Origin: CAZFIM01 sp964519615
GTDB taxonomy: Bacteria > Chloroflexota > Dehalococcoidia > GIF9 > UBA5629
Assembly: GCA_964519615.1 (NCBI GenBank)
Contig: CAZFIM010000023.1
Coordinates: forward strand, 1 to 37,058
Direction of reading: 5' to 3'
DNA length: 37,058 nt
Below the pieces are notes generated by a model. The model made no database searches, was not told the DNA's origin, and saw only the letters and a list, made by a program, of their open reading frames with translations. The position numbers and the translations under genes are program-made. The stretch's first letter is position 1. Each line of letters starts with the position of its first letter. This document shows, piece by piece, positions 7,949 to 17,414 of the stretch.

Positions 7949-10813
7949 ATGCCACAAGAGAATATAATCGTTAAAGGTGCCAGAGAGCACAATTTAAAAA
8001 ATATCGATATAGTTATACCCCGGGACAAGCTGGTAGCGATCACCGGCGTATCCGGCTCAGGAAAAAGCTCTCTCGCTTTCGATACCATCTATGCTGAAGG
8101 ACAGCGGCGGTACATGGAATCTCTGGCTGCATATGCACGCCAGTTCCTTGGACGCATGGAAAAACCTGATGTGGACTATATTGAGGGCTTAAGCCCGGCA
8201 ATCTCAATCGACCAGAAAGGTCCATCCCATAACCCCCGCTCAACCGTAGGAACTATAACCGAGATTTATGATTACCTGCGTCTTCTCTTCGCACGTGTCG
8301 GACATCCGCATTGTCCGCAATGCGGCCGTGAGATTGTCAAACAAACCGTACAGCAGATCGTAGATGCAGTACTTAGAGTCCCGGCCGGTAAGCGCATCAT
8401 GATCCTTGCTCCCCTCATCAGAGACAGGAAAGGTGAACATAAGGCTATTTTCGATGACCTGCGGCGGGCGGGCTTCGTACGTGTACGCGTTAACGGTACG
8501 GTATATGATCTTTCAGATGAATTTTATCTCGATAAAAATAAAAAACATACCATAGAGGTTGTCGTTGACCGCCTTCTGACTGGTGAGGCGGAAAACACCG
8601 GACGCATTTCAGACTCTGTGGAAACTGCATTAAAACTGGGGGCAGGGCTGGTACTGGTTACTATTGTCGAAGGAGAGGAAGTGCTTTTCTCTGAGCATTT
8701 TGCCTGCGCCTATTGCGGTATCAGCCTCGGCGAAATCGCTCCGCGGACTTTCAGTTTCAACAGTCCACACGGCGCTTGCCCCGATTGCACCGGACTCGGT
8801 ATAAAACTGGAAATTGATCCTGATCTGGTGCTGCCCGATAAAGACCTTGATCTGATCGGAGGAACTGCAAAACTGCTGGGGTGGGGAACATGGCGGATGG
8901 GCCAACTTGATCACCTCGCCCGCACACACGGTTTCTCGCTGCGTACACCCATAAAAAAACTCAGTACTGAGCATATGGATCTTATTCTCTATGGCGAAAA
9001 CCAGGAAGACTGGTACCGTCATCGCGGTAGGGACGGTAAAGTAAGGGAGTACTACACCTCATATGAGGGAATAATACCCACATTTGAAAGATTATACCGC
9101 GATACAGAGTCTATCCACACCCGGCTCTATATAGAACGCTACATGATGTCCAACCCCTGCCCTACATGCAACGGGAAAAGGCTTAAGCCGGAGTCTCTGT
9201 CTGTTACCATCACCGGTAAAAACATTATCGATATAACCGAACTCTCCATACTGGAAGAATTAAAATGGATAGAAATGCTGGGAAGTCCGGTGGGGTCTTC
9301 TCCACTCTCAGCCAATGAACAGATCATTGCCCATCAAATAATCAAGGAGATCACCGCCAGACTGGGTTTCTTAAGGGATATAGGTCTTGGTTATCTTACA
9401 TTGGAGCGCCCTTCATCGACTCTAAGTGGTGGAGAGGCACAAAGAATACGGCTGGCCACCCAGATCGGCGGGGGGCTTATGGGTGTTCTCTATGTCTGTG
9501 ATGAGCCGACCATAGGACTACATCCAGCAGATGTTTTTCGGCTCATAGAAACGATGAAAAGATTAAGGGATCTGGGCAATACCGTGCTGATCGTAGAACA
9601 CGATGAAGCAATGATGAGAGCCGCCGACCATATCATCGATATGGGTCCAGGCGCAGGGGAGCATGGTGGACGTGTGGTTGCTGAGGGAAAGATAGAAGAT
9701 ATCATGACTAACCGCAAATCTCTCACCGGCCGGTATTTAAGCGGAGAAAAAAAGATACCCCTGCCGCAGAAAAGACGGAGCGGCAATGGTAAAAAACTGG
9801 TTATCAAAGGAGCGCGAGAGAATAACTTGAAAAACATCGATGTGGCTATACCTCTGGGTAAATTCGTCTGCGTAAGCGGCGTATCCGGAAGCGGCAAAAG
9901 TACACTGATTAACGACATTCTCTATAAAAAGCTGGCACAGATAATATGGAAGGCAAAAGAGAGACCTGGTAAATGCGATGATATCACCGGTACAGAGTAT
10001 ATTGAAAAGATAATTAATATAGACCAGTCCCCGATCGGCAGAACGCCCAGAAGTAATCCCGCAACATATACCGGTACCTTCACCCCCATACGTGAGCTGT
10101 TCGCAACTGTGCCGGAAGCACGCATGCGCGGGTATTTGCCCGGACGTTTCTCTTTTAATGTGAAAGGCGGGCGTTGCGAGGCTTGTCAGGGAGACGGATA
10201 TATACAGATTGAAATGCAATTTCTGCCGGATGTTACAGTACCTTGTGAAGTATGTAAAGGCAAACGCTACAATCGTGAAGCATTGGAGATTTATTTTAAA
10301 GGTAAAAATATTGCGGACATTTTGGATATGACGGTAGAAGAATCTATAGTATTCTTCGAACATTTCCCCGCAATAAAGCGTAAACTGGAAACGCTCAATG
10401 ACGTAGGACTGGGTTATATACGTCTGGGACAACCTGCGCCTACTCTTTCAGGAGGAGAAGCGCAACGCGTGAAACTGGCAACAGAGTTATCGAAGCGGCC
10501 GAAAGGACAGACCCTCTATATACTTGATGAACCCACAACCGGGTTATCCTTTGCTGATATCGATTGTCTCCTGCGCGTATTACAGCGCCTGGTTGACAGC
10601 GGGAACACCGTCGTGATCATTGAGCACCATCTCGATGTGCTTAAAAATGCAGATTATATTATCGATCTCGGCCCGGGAGCCGGATACGACGGCGGACAGA
10701 TCATTGCCACCGGAACACCTGAGAAAATCGCTCAAAACAGCTCTTCGTTCACCGGCAAGCATCTTCAGAATACCTTGAAAGAGCATTACAGGGAATATTC
10801 TCTCACGTCCTGA
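7949..10813 (+). CDS. uvrA: Excinuclease ABC subunit A
   Basis: The damage-recognition ATPase of nucleotide excision repair, which works as a dimer with UvrB. At 954 residues it has full family length. It has two ABC-ATPase halves: the first Walker A is GVSGSGKSS at 33-41, with signature LSGGEAQRIRLA and the DEPTIGLHP Walker B near 490-525; the second Walker A is again GVSGSGKST near 650, with LSGGEAQRVKLA and LDEPTTGLS near 830-865. Zinc-binding CxxC pairs occur near 253 (CAYC...CPDC) and near 743 (CEAC...CEVC), with further CxxC pairs near 121 and 403. The gene follows nfnB by 113 bases on the same strand, probably under its own promoter. No oddity is seen. Long antisense open frames over it are codon shadows. 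Confidence 0.98.
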   Translation: MPQENIIVKGAREHNLKNIDIVIPRDKLVAITGVSGSGKSSLAFDTIYAEGQRRYMESLAAYARQFLGRMEKPDVDYIEGLSPAISIDQKGPSHNPRSTVGTITEIYDYLRLLFARVGHPHCPQCGREIVKQTVQQIVDAVLRVPAGKRIMILAPLIRDRKGEHKAIFDDLRRAGFVRVRVNGTVYDLSDEFYLDKNKKHTIEVVVDRLLTGEAENTGRISDSVETALKLGAGLVLVTIVEGEEVLFSEHFACAYCGISLGEIAPRTFSFNSPHGACPDCTGLGIKLEIDPDLVLPDKDLDLIGGTAKLLGWGTWRMGQLDHLARTHGFSLRTPIKKLSTEHMDLILYGENQEDWYRHRGRDGKVREYYTSYEGIIPTFERLYRDTESIHTRLYIERYMMSNPCPTCNGKRLKPESLSVTITGKNIIDITELSILEELKWIEMLGSPVGSSPLSANEQIIAHQIIKEITARLGFLRDIGLGYLTLERPSSTLSGGEAQRIRLATQIGGGLMGVLYVCDEPTIGLHPADVFRLIETMKRLRDLGNTVLIVEHDEAMMRAADHIIDMGPGAGEHGGRVVAEGKIEDIMTNRKSLTGRYLSGEKKIPLPQKRRSGNGKKLVIKGARENNLKNIDVAIPLGKFVCVSGVSGSGKSTLINDILYKKLAQIIWKAKERPGKCDDITGTEYIEKIINIDQSPIGRTPRSNPATYTGTFTPIRELFATVPEARMRGYLPGRFSFNVKGGRCEACQGDGYIQIEMQFLPDVTVPCEVCKGKRYNREALEIYFKGKNIADILDMTVEESIVFFEHFPAIKRKLETLNDVGLGYIRLGQPAPTLSGGEAQRVKLATELSKRPKGQTLYILDEPTTGLSFADIDCLLRVLQRLVDSGNTVVIIEHHLDVLKNADYIIDLGPGAGYDGGQIIATGTPEKIAQNSSSFTGKHLQNTLKEHYREYSLTS

Positions 10814-10896
10814 AATGTCTCACTCCGGCAATGAGTACCCCATCTGTACATTAACGAGCAATTGCCCTAGTCGTCCTCTTCCATCCAATCACCGAA

Positions 10897-10925
10897 TTGA
10901 CGGACAGGGCTCGGCAAATTACAAT
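10897..10925 (+). promoter_or_regulatory. Strong sigma-70 type promoter for ffh
   Basis: TTGACG at 10897-10902 and TACAAT at 10920-10925 are separated by exactly 17 bases, each one base off consensus. The ffh ATG is only 17 bases past the -10, so the transcript leader would be about 10 nt, just covering the GGACAGG stretch at 10934-10940 that may act as ribosome binding site. The rest of the 129-base gap after uvrA holds no other signal I can see. Confidence 0.75.
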
Positions 10926-10942
10926 AAGGCTTCGGACAGGAT

Positions 10943-12271
10943 ATGTTTGAACTGCTGGTTGAAAAACTAAATAAGGCGCTCAGCAGCTTTACCAATAAAG
11001 GCAAACTGAGTGAAAAAGATATTGATAACGGTCTGCGTCAAATACGTCTGGCATTGCTCGAAGCAGATGTTAACTATAAAGTCGTAAAGGAATTCCTGGC
11101 CCGCATAAGGGAAAAGGCTCTTACCGCTGAAGTATTGGAAAGCCTGACACCGGGACAGCAAATAGTAAAAATTGTCAACAGCGAGCTGACAACCACACTA
11201 GGCGGTGTATCAACCGGGCTGAAATCAGCAAATCAACCGCCAACGGTGATAATGCTGGTCGGCCTGCAGGGATCAGGCAAAACTACAACAGCTTCCAAGC
11301 TTGCTCTCATTCTTCGTCAGGCAGGGCAACGACCATTACTAATCGCCGCCGATACAAGGCGCCCGGCAGCCATTGAACAGCTTGTAACGCTCGGGAAACA
11401 GCTCAACATTCCGGTCTGGCATGAAGATCCCTCGATCTCACCCTTGACCATTTGCACGCATGGCCTGAAGCACGCAAGAGAGACCGGCGCTACTCAGGTC
11501 ATTATCGATACACAAGGCCGCTTGCATATCGATCAGGAACTGATGACTGAGTTGGTAAATCTGCAGCAGTCCACCAAACCGGAGGAAATATTACTGGTTG
11601 TCGATGCTATGACAGGACAGGACGCTGTCAAAGTAGCGGAGGATTTTAATACTGCCATAAAGCTTACCGGCCTGATATTAACCAAAATGGACGGCGATGC
11701 GCGGGGTGGTGCCGCGTTATCCATCAGAGCTGTTACGGGAATACCTATTAAATATATCGGTACAGGTGAGAAAAGCACCGCTTTTGAACCGTTTTTCCCT
11801 GACCGTCTGGCATCAAGAATTCTCGGTATGGGCGATGTACTCACCTTAATCGAAAAAGCAGAGAAGACGTACGATCAGGAACAGGCAAAGAAACTGCAAA
11901 AGAAAATACGTACATCTGATCTTGATCTGGAGGATTTTCTCGAGCAGCTTAATCAACTCAAAAAAATGGGGCCTCTCAGCCAGGTGATGGAAATGGTCCC
12001 CGGTTTTTCAAAAATCTCCGCTAAAGCAATTGATGGAAGCGAAGATCATCAGATGAAAAAAACTGAGGCAATTATACTTTCCATGACTCGGGAAGAGAGA
12101 AAGAATCCTCAAATTATTAAAGGAGGCCGGAAACGCCGTATTGCTCTGGGAAGCGGCACTACTCCCAGAGATGTAAACCAACTGCTTAACCAGTTCTTTG
12201 CAATGCAAAAACTTACCAAATCGTTAGCTAAAGGTAAAATGCCCAAAAACCTTATGCAGATGTTTAAATAA
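10943..12271 (+). CDS. ffh: Signal recognition particle protein Ffh (SRP54)
   Basis: The GTPase that binds signal peptides and 4.5S RNA and delivers nascent membrane proteins to FtsY. At 442 residues it has normal length. The N domain occupies 1-95, the G domain about 100-295 and the methionine-rich M domain about 300-442. G1 is GLQGSGKTT at 107-115, DTRRPAA follows at 137-143, and TKMDGDARGG is G4. The G3 motif reads DTQGR where the family is almost always DTAGR, a substitution next to the catalytic region. The M domain has the expected MGPLSQVMEMVPGF and MTREER segments. It is convergent with the hypothetical gene that ends 10 bases after it; no hairpin terminator is visible between them. 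Confidence 0.97.
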   Translation: MFELLVEKLNKALSSFTNKGKLSEKDIDNGLRQIRLALLEADVNYKVVKEFLARIREKALTAEVLESLTPGQQIVKIVNSELTTTLGGVSTGLKSANQPPTVIMLVGLQGSGKTTTASKLALILRQAGQRPLLIAADTRRPAAIEQLVTLGKQLNIPVWHEDPSISPLTICTHGLKHARETGATQVIIDTQGRLHIDQELMTELVNLQQSTKPEEILLVVDAMTGQDAVKVAEDFNTAIKLTGLILTKMDGDARGGAALSIRAVTGIPIKYIGTGEKSTAFEPFFPDRLASRILGMGDVLTLIEKAEKTYDQEQAKKLQKKIRTSDLDLEDFLEQLNQLKKMGPLSQVMEMVPGFSKISAKAIDGSEDHQMKKTEAIILSMTREERKNPQIIKGGRKRRIALGSGTTPRDVNQLLNQFFAMQKLTKSLAKGKMPKNLMQMFK

Positions 12272-12281
12272 CACTTAATGG

Positions 12282-12890
12282 CTATTGCACGACTTTAGTT
12301 ACCACTTCCAGCGTGAATTTCCCGTTGTCTATCTCCACATCGCTTAACTCCACTGGGAGTTCTTTGAACGGCTCCTGTAATTTAGCCACTGCATTTACTA
12401 CTTCATTGACTCCCGCATCCATGGACCGGGGAGTTGGCAATTTCCCCAGGTGAAATTCCGTAAGAAATACATCCAAATCTCCGTCTTTAACTTCCATTTG
12501 AGCTATGCCGGCTACTTTTGCATCTATTCCGGGATTGATAAGTGCTGCATAGACAACACAAAAATCATCTTTAAAATTTATTAGAACCTCTTTGGCAGGA
12601 AGGGCTCCTTCCGCCAACATCTCAACCAGCTTAGAATTCACCTCTTCTTCCGTGACCGTAAGGGTAATCCTCTTTTCCTCTTTAGCTACCGTCGCATCCC
12701 TGACTTGTTGCTTAAATGTGGCAAGCTTTTTATCATAACTTTGAACGGCATCGTAAGTCACCGGCATAATACTAATTTCGTTTTTTAGCGACGGCGTCAA
12801 TGTGTATAGAAACACACCCGTAACAGCAGCAATGACAATAAGGATTGCAAGAATACCTATACCCATCAATGTATACTGGACTGCCTTCAT
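12282..12890 (-). CDS. Membrane-anchored protein, possibly YpmS/DUF2140-like (202 aa)
   Basis: Function not recognised with certainty. One hydrophobic segment at about residues 8-30 should anchor the protein with the rest outside the cytoplasm. The outer part has an ITLTVTEEEVNSKL stretch followed by alternating beta-strand-like segments, which resembles the YpmS (DUF2140) layout of an anchor plus a 'TEEEVN' start to a lipid-binding-like domain. There is one cysteine (FCVVY) and no lipobox. It lies 36 bases downstream of rpoD on the same strand, so it may be the last gene of the ppsA-dgt-dnaG-rpoD run. An AGGAG stretch precedes the ATG (fwd CTCCT at 12899-12903). The family call is tentative. 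Confidence 0.75.
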   Translation of the reverse strand: MKAVQYTLMGIGILAILIVIAAVTGVFLYTLTPSLKNEISIMPVTYDAVQSYDKKLATFKQQVRDATVAKEEKRITLTVTEEEVNSKLVEMLAEGALPAKEVLINFKDDFCVVYAALINPGIDAKVAGIAQMEVKDGDLDVFLTEFHLGKLPTPRSMDAGVNEVVNAVAKLQEPFKELPVELSDVEIDNGKFTLEVVTKVVQ

Positions 12891-12926
12891 GAACTAACTC
12901 CTCTTGTTATAATGTGGGATTTGTTA

Positions 12927-14483
12927 CTATTCTAGATAGTCTTTAAGCTTGCGGCTGCGGCTGGGATGACGTAGCTTGCGCAGCGCTTTCGCTTCAATCT
13001 GACGAATACGTTCTCTGGTGACATTAAACTCCTTGCCCACTTCCTCCAGCGTCCTTGCCCTTCCGTCTTCAAGCCCGAAACGCAATAATAAAACTCTTCG
13101 CTCCCTGTCGCTTAACTCCGCCAGAACGCTGTGTAATTGAGCTTTCAATAGTTCCCTTGAAGCCGCATCCGCCGGTGTCATGGTAGCTCGATCCTCAATA
13201 AAATCTCCCAGGTGACTATCTTCCTCTTCTCCGATAGGCATTTCAAGAGAAATAGGCATCTGGGATAGTTTCATTATTTCACGGACTTTTTCCGAAGATA
13301 TCTCCATTCCTTTACCGATTTCCTCGTAGCTCGGTTCCCGCCCAAACTCCTGTGCCAGACGTCTATTGGTACGCAATAGTCTATTTATAGTCTCCACCAT
13401 ATGTACCGGTATTCTGATCGTTCGTGCCTGATCGGCAATCGCACGTGTTATCGCCTGTCTGATCCACCACGTAGCATAAGTACTGAATTTGTATCCTTTA
13501 CGGTACTCGAATTTTTCCACAGCCCGCACAAGACCGATATTTCCTTCCTGAATAAGGTCAAGAAGAGGCATGCCGTGCCCCACATATTTTTTTGCAACAC
13601 TTACTACCAGACGTAAATTTGCTTCTGTTAAATGTTTTTCCGCTTTATCTGCGGTCCGCTTCACCCTATCATAAAAACTGGCAATCATCTGGTCTTTTGC
13701 ATTTAACTGATTTCTGAACTGGGTATTTATTGGATCGCTGATTAATGTCTCCACCTGCTCCCATGTTGCCTCACTATCGATCAATGCAAATATTTCCGGC
13801 GGTATTAATCGGTAATCAAGATTAATATTAATTAACTGCGGTTCAACCTCGGTCTCCTCTTCGTGACGCAGATCAGCTATCGTTTTCAACAGTGCAGGGT
13901 CGATCACCCCATTGATTGCATCCTGCATCTTCTCATGCGTCACCATATCTATAAAGATATTTTCTACGGAAAGTTTCAAATTTTCGATTAACATTTCGAC
14001 TAAAGCACGTGAAGAGAGGAGATGCCTTAAAAGATAGATAATGATATCCTCGCTGGAAGGCTGCATATTGAATTCATTGAAATAGAGTCCCTCGATTTTC
14101 TTGAGGTACTTCGATTCCTCCAATTTGCTGGCGAGTACTTTTTCGTCTTTAGCTGTAAGTAATTGTACTTTGCCGATTTCCCTCAGGTAGACATGTACCG
14201 GATCGTCAATTACCTCATGTTCTTCTGTATCGATATCAGCTAAATCAAGAGAACTTTTAGCACTATCTGATTTACCCAGTAAATCCTCTTCTATCTCAGG
14301 CGCAATCTCGCTTTCCCAGAGAGGCGGAAGCTCGGAACTTTCATCATCCAATTCTTCATCGTCAAGAAGATAAATATCATCTGTATCTTTATCTTCCGCC
14401 AGATCATCCTCCGGTGATGCATCACCGGGATCCTTTTTTTCCGGGAAAAATGATATTAATTCATCATCAGTTGGAAAAGCCAT
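12927..14483 (-). CDS. rpoD: Primary sigma factor RpoD (sigma-70)
   Basis: The housekeeping sigma factor that directs RNA polymerase to -35/-10 promoters. 518 residues: a very acidic N-terminus (1-90), region 1.2 from about 94 (DPVHVYLREIG), a non-conserved segment of about 130 residues, region 2 at about 285-355 with LDLIQEGNIGLVRAVEKF and STYATWWIRQAI, region 3 at about 365-440, and region 4 at 450-515 with the helix-turn-helix TLEEVGKEFNVTRERIRQIE. The consensus TTGACA/TATAAT promoters found in this window fit this sigma. An AAGGAG lies 9 bases before the ATG. The gene starts 22 bases after dnaG ends, the common dnaG-rpoD pairing of the macromolecular-synthesis operon. Confidence 0.97.
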   Translation of the reverse strand: MAFPTDDELISFFPEKKDPGDASPEDDLAEDKDTDDIYLLDDEELDDESSELPPLWESEIAPEIEEDLLGKSDSAKSSLDLADIDTEEHEVIDDPVHVYLREIGKVQLLTAKDEKVLASKLEESKYLKKIEGLYFNEFNMQPSSEDIIIYLLRHLLSSRALVEMLIENLKLSVENIFIDMVTHEKMQDAINGVIDPALLKTIADLRHEEETEVEPQLININLDYRLIPPEIFALIDSEATWEQVETLISDPINTQFRNQLNAKDQMIASFYDRVKRTADKAEKHLTEANLRLVVSVAKKYVGHGMPLLDLIQEGNIGLVRAVEKFEYRKGYKFSTYATWWIRQAITRAIADQARTIRIPVHMVETINRLLRTNRRLAQEFGREPSYEEIGKGMEISSEKVREIMKLSQMPISLEMPIGEEEDSHLGDFIEDRATMTPADAASRELLKAQLHSVLAELSDRERRVLLLRFGLEDGRARTLEEVGKEFNVTRERIRQIEAKALRKLRHPSRSRKLKDYLE

Positions 14484-14505
14484 ATGTGCTCCTTAGTGTC
14501 ATGCC

Positions 14506-16308
14506 TTATAACGCTGTCTGTCGTTTGTGACCTCGCGTATCAAGAACCTTTTTCAGTTCCTTGCTTTCCTGGCAACCTTTTTTCTCTAACTCCGCCAATC
14601 CACCATCTGCCCCTGGATCGATACTCAATAGTTCTTTCTTTTTCAGTTCCATATTTCTTAAATATTTTTCACGCAGCCGGACTATACACCCGGCTAAATC
14701 CTTGTACTGTTTTTCTTCACTTTCATCGAGTGGATCAGGATATGATCTATTGAGAAGAGATTCCAGATATGGATGCAGTGCAGTGTCAATACTATTCTTA
14801 AGTTCCTCAATTGTCTCATACTGTTTCCATTTTGTGAAAATCTCGATGTTCTCATTATACTCAAAATAATCCCCGGGTATTTTTTCACCCTCTAATTTTA
14901 GCACAGGATAGCGTAAGAGCAGACCCAGGCAGTATTCCTCCAATGTATTGGTAACAAAAAGTAACTTCGATAGCTGCGCAGACCTGGTCTGAATATCTAT
15001 ATATTTACGCTTTTTATTGCGCGTAGTAAACTGTCGTAGCTCATCATACATATCTCTCTCATTGACCTTTAACCTCTGTGCAATGTTGTTCAAATAATGG
15101 CTGCGGCGTATCGAGTCATTTATCCCGGCAATCAAGGGCATAAGAGTCTTAACTGCCATGGATTTGTCATTCGCACTATCTAGGTTTACTTTCTTCAGTA
15201 CAGTATATATGACGAAATCTACCAGCGGACGGGAATTATTTATAGCTAGCGTCCAATTCTTAGCGTTCTTCCTTATCTCCTCATCAGGGTCTTTGCCTGA
15301 GATAGGAGCAACTACTTTTAACTCAGAGCCCATCATATTTTCTGCGTCAATAGATTCTGCAAAACGTTTTATTGCCTCTTCTCCGGCCATATCCGCGTCA
15401 AGTGCCAGTATAATATGCGCAGTCAGCTTTTTAAGCGATGAAATTTGTTTTTGTGTGAGTGCGGTTCCCATCGACGCTACTGTATTGAGCCAGCCGAACT
15501 GATGTGAAGTGAGCACATCCATATATCCTTCAACGACTATAGACGTATCTTCCTTTCTGATTGAAGCTTTTGCTTTATCAAGGCCGTAAAGAATGCTGCT
15601 TTTATCAAACAACACTGTCTGCGGAGAATTGAGGTACTTTGGCTGTGAATCGTCAAGGGCTCTGGCACCGAATCCCACAACCTGTCCCCTGTCATCCCGT
15701 ATAGGAAACATGAGTCTGTTGCGGAAGCGGTCATAGCATCCGCTGCTGTCGTCTCTTTGCATCACCACACCCGCTGCGATGAGATCTCCTTCATTATAAC
15801 CTTTTCCCGAAAGGTAATATCGCAAGTCATCGAAGCTGTCACGGCTGTAACCCAGTTGAAATGCCTCTATCATTTCATCGGATACACCCCTTTTGACCAG
15901 ATAGTCCCGAGCCTTGCCGGCGGCTGAGCTTTCTCTGAGCAAGCGGTGAAAATAGGACGCTGTCGTTTCATTGATCTCCAGTAATCGTTCCTTCTGCCTG
16001 TCTTTCTCATCGCTCCGACTGTCCGGCAGAGCAAGACTAATTCCTGCCCTTTCCGCAAGTTGTCGCAGCGCCTGTCCGAAATCGATACCTTCTTTTTTCA
16101 TTAGAAAGGTGAAAATATCTCCGCCCGTCCCGCATGCACCAAAGCAATGCCAGCTCTGCCTATCGGGAAAGACAAAAAATGAAGGGTTTTTTTCAGAGTG
16201 GAAGGGACATACGGCTTTAAAATTATGACCAGATGGCTGTAAATTCACATACTCGCCGATAAAGTCCACCACATCGATTCTTTGTTTAATGTCATCAACA
16301 ACACTCAT
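14506..16308 (-). CDS. dnaG: DNA primase DnaG
   Basis: Makes RNA primers at replication forks. 600 residues. The CHC2 zinc domain has C34, H37, C55 and C59; the last pair is spaced C-x3-C (CFGAC) where most bacterial primases have C-x2-C. The RNA polymerase core follows, with the TOPRIM glutamate E260 in IVVEGYMDV and the metal-binding DAD at 304-306. The C-terminal part (about 430-600) is the poorly conserved helicase-interaction region and ends in a lysine-rich coiled segment. The start codon has only a weak GTGGTG before it. It starts 9 bases after dgt ends and is probably translated from a common ppsA-dgt-dnaG-rpoD message. Confidence 0.97.
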   Translation of the reverse strand: MSVVDDIKQRIDVVDFIGEYVNLQPSGHNFKAVCPFHSEKNPSFFVFPDRQSWHCFGACGTGGDIFTFLMKKEGIDFGQALRQLAERAGISLALPDSRSDEKDRQKERLLEINETTASYFHRLLRESSAAGKARDYLVKRGVSDEMIEAFQLGYSRDSFDDLRYYLSGKGYNEGDLIAAGVVMQRDDSSGCYDRFRNRLMFPIRDDRGQVVGFGARALDDSQPKYLNSPQTVLFDKSSILYGLDKAKASIRKEDTSIVVEGYMDVLTSHQFGWLNTVASMGTALTQKQISSLKKLTAHIILALDADMAGEEAIKRFAESIDAENMMGSELKVVAPISGKDPDEEIRKNAKNWTLAINNSRPLVDFVIYTVLKKVNLDSANDKSMAVKTLMPLIAGINDSIRRSHYLNNIAQRLKVNERDMYDELRQFTTRNKKRKYIDIQTRSAQLSKLLFVTNTLEEYCLGLLLRYPVLKLEGEKIPGDYFEYNENIEIFTKWKQYETIEELKNSIDTALHPYLESLLNRSYPDPLDESEEKQYKDLAGCIVRLREKYLRNMELKKKELLSIDPGADGGLAELEKKGCQESKELKKVLDTRGHKRQTAL

Positions 16309-16317
16309 TACACCACA

Positions 16318-17391
16318 CTATACCATACGCATAATGCGCGGGGTTTTCCGTTTTTCCTTTTTTAATATACCTCGTGCTACTTTCAACGCATAATTATCGG
16401 TCATACCTGCGATATAGTCAGTGACCATACGTTCTACTCCTTCTCCACATCTGTGAAATACCTCCGGCAGGTCATCCGCATGACGGCAGAAGTACTCATA
16501 TAAAACGTTAATTACCCTCTTTGCGTTGTTCTTTTTCCGGATTGCAGACCTGGAATTATACACCCTGCTAAATAGAAATTCACGCAGTGTGTTGGCAATC
16601 TCAAGAATTGGAGGGCTCATACCTACCAGAGGAGTCCCGTCACCAAGATGATCCCAGCTTTCCAGTGTATGATTAACAATATCTGTAACCAGTGTGTTTA
16701 TTCTGCATGATGAGGTATTACCCAACATCTCTATTACCTGAGCAGGTAAATCTTCCTCTTTTAATACACCAGCCCTGATTGCATCTCCGATGTCATGATT
16801 GATAAATGCAACGAGGTCGGAGATTCTCACAACCTGACCTTCTATCGTACCCATTTGCAGCCAACCGTCACCCAGTATATCTAGGGAGCTCTTGGAATGA
16901 TGCAAGATTCCATCCCGTACCTCCCATGTTAAATTCAATCCCTCGCCGCCTTTTTCCAGTACATCGACTACACGTAAGCTCTGTTCGTTATGCCGGAATC
17001 CGCCGGGATAAAGATTATTTAATACCTCTTCACCTGTATGCCCGAAAGGAGTATGCCCAAGATCGTGACCCAATGCAATCGATTCAGTCAAATCCTCATT
17101 CAGGTTTAATGCCCGTGAAATCGTACGGGCGATCTGGGAAACTTCAAGTGTGTGTGTTAGCCGTGTGACATAATGATCCTCAAACGGCGCTATAAAAACC
17201 TGTGTTTTATGCTTCAACCGTCGAAAGGCAAGCGAGTGTATGATCCGATCGCGGTCGCGCTGAAAAGATGTCCTGAGAGGGCATGGCTCTTCCCATCTTA
17301 TCCTCCCCCGGCTCTGGGCGCTTCTAGATGCAAAGGAAAATAACAATCCTTCTCTTGACTCGGTTCGCTGCCGGATATTCAATTCAACCAT
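16318..17391 (-). CDS. dgt: Deoxyguanosinetriphosphate triphosphohydrolase-like HD protein
   Basis: A member of the HD-domain dNTPase family that removes the whole triphosphate from dNTPs. 357 residues, the short dgt subtype. The metal-binding signature is visible: H80 (RLTHTLEV), then H109-D110 (ALGHDLGHTPFGH), and a later aspartate in the IVRISDLVAFINHDIGDA-type segment near 190-205. The substrate-contact stretch RDRDRIIHSLAFRRLKHKTQV at 46-66 is typical. It lies between ppsA (24 bases upstream) and dnaG (9 bases downstream). Placing a dNTP-pool enzyme beside primase makes functional sense. The exact nucleotide preference cannot be read from sequence. Confidence 0.93.
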   Translation of the reverse strand: MVELNIRQRTESREGLLFSFASRSAQSRGRIRWEEPCPLRTSFQRDRDRIIHSLAFRRLKHKTQVFIAPFEDHYVTRLTHTLEVSQIARTISRALNLNEDLTESIALGHDLGHTPFGHTGEEVLNNLYPGGFRHNEQSLRVVDVLEKGGEGLNLTWEVRDGILHHSKSSLDILGDGWLQMGTIEGQVVRISDLVAFINHDIGDAIRAGVLKEEDLPAQVIEMLGNTSSCRINTLVTDIVNHTLESWDHLGDGTPLVGMSPPILEIANTLREFLFSRVYNSRSAIRKKNNAKRVINVLYEYFCRHADDLPEVFHRCGEGVERMVTDYIAGMTDNYALKVARGILKKEKRKTPRIMRMV

Positions 17392-17414
17392 GAATTATCC
17401 CAACTGCAGTACTA

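Noticed and set aside
9737..10432. 231-codon minus-strand open frame over uvrA
   Set aside because: It lies wholly antisense to conserved uvrA codons including the second Walker A; composition is codon-shadow like and it has no neighbour or ribosome site.
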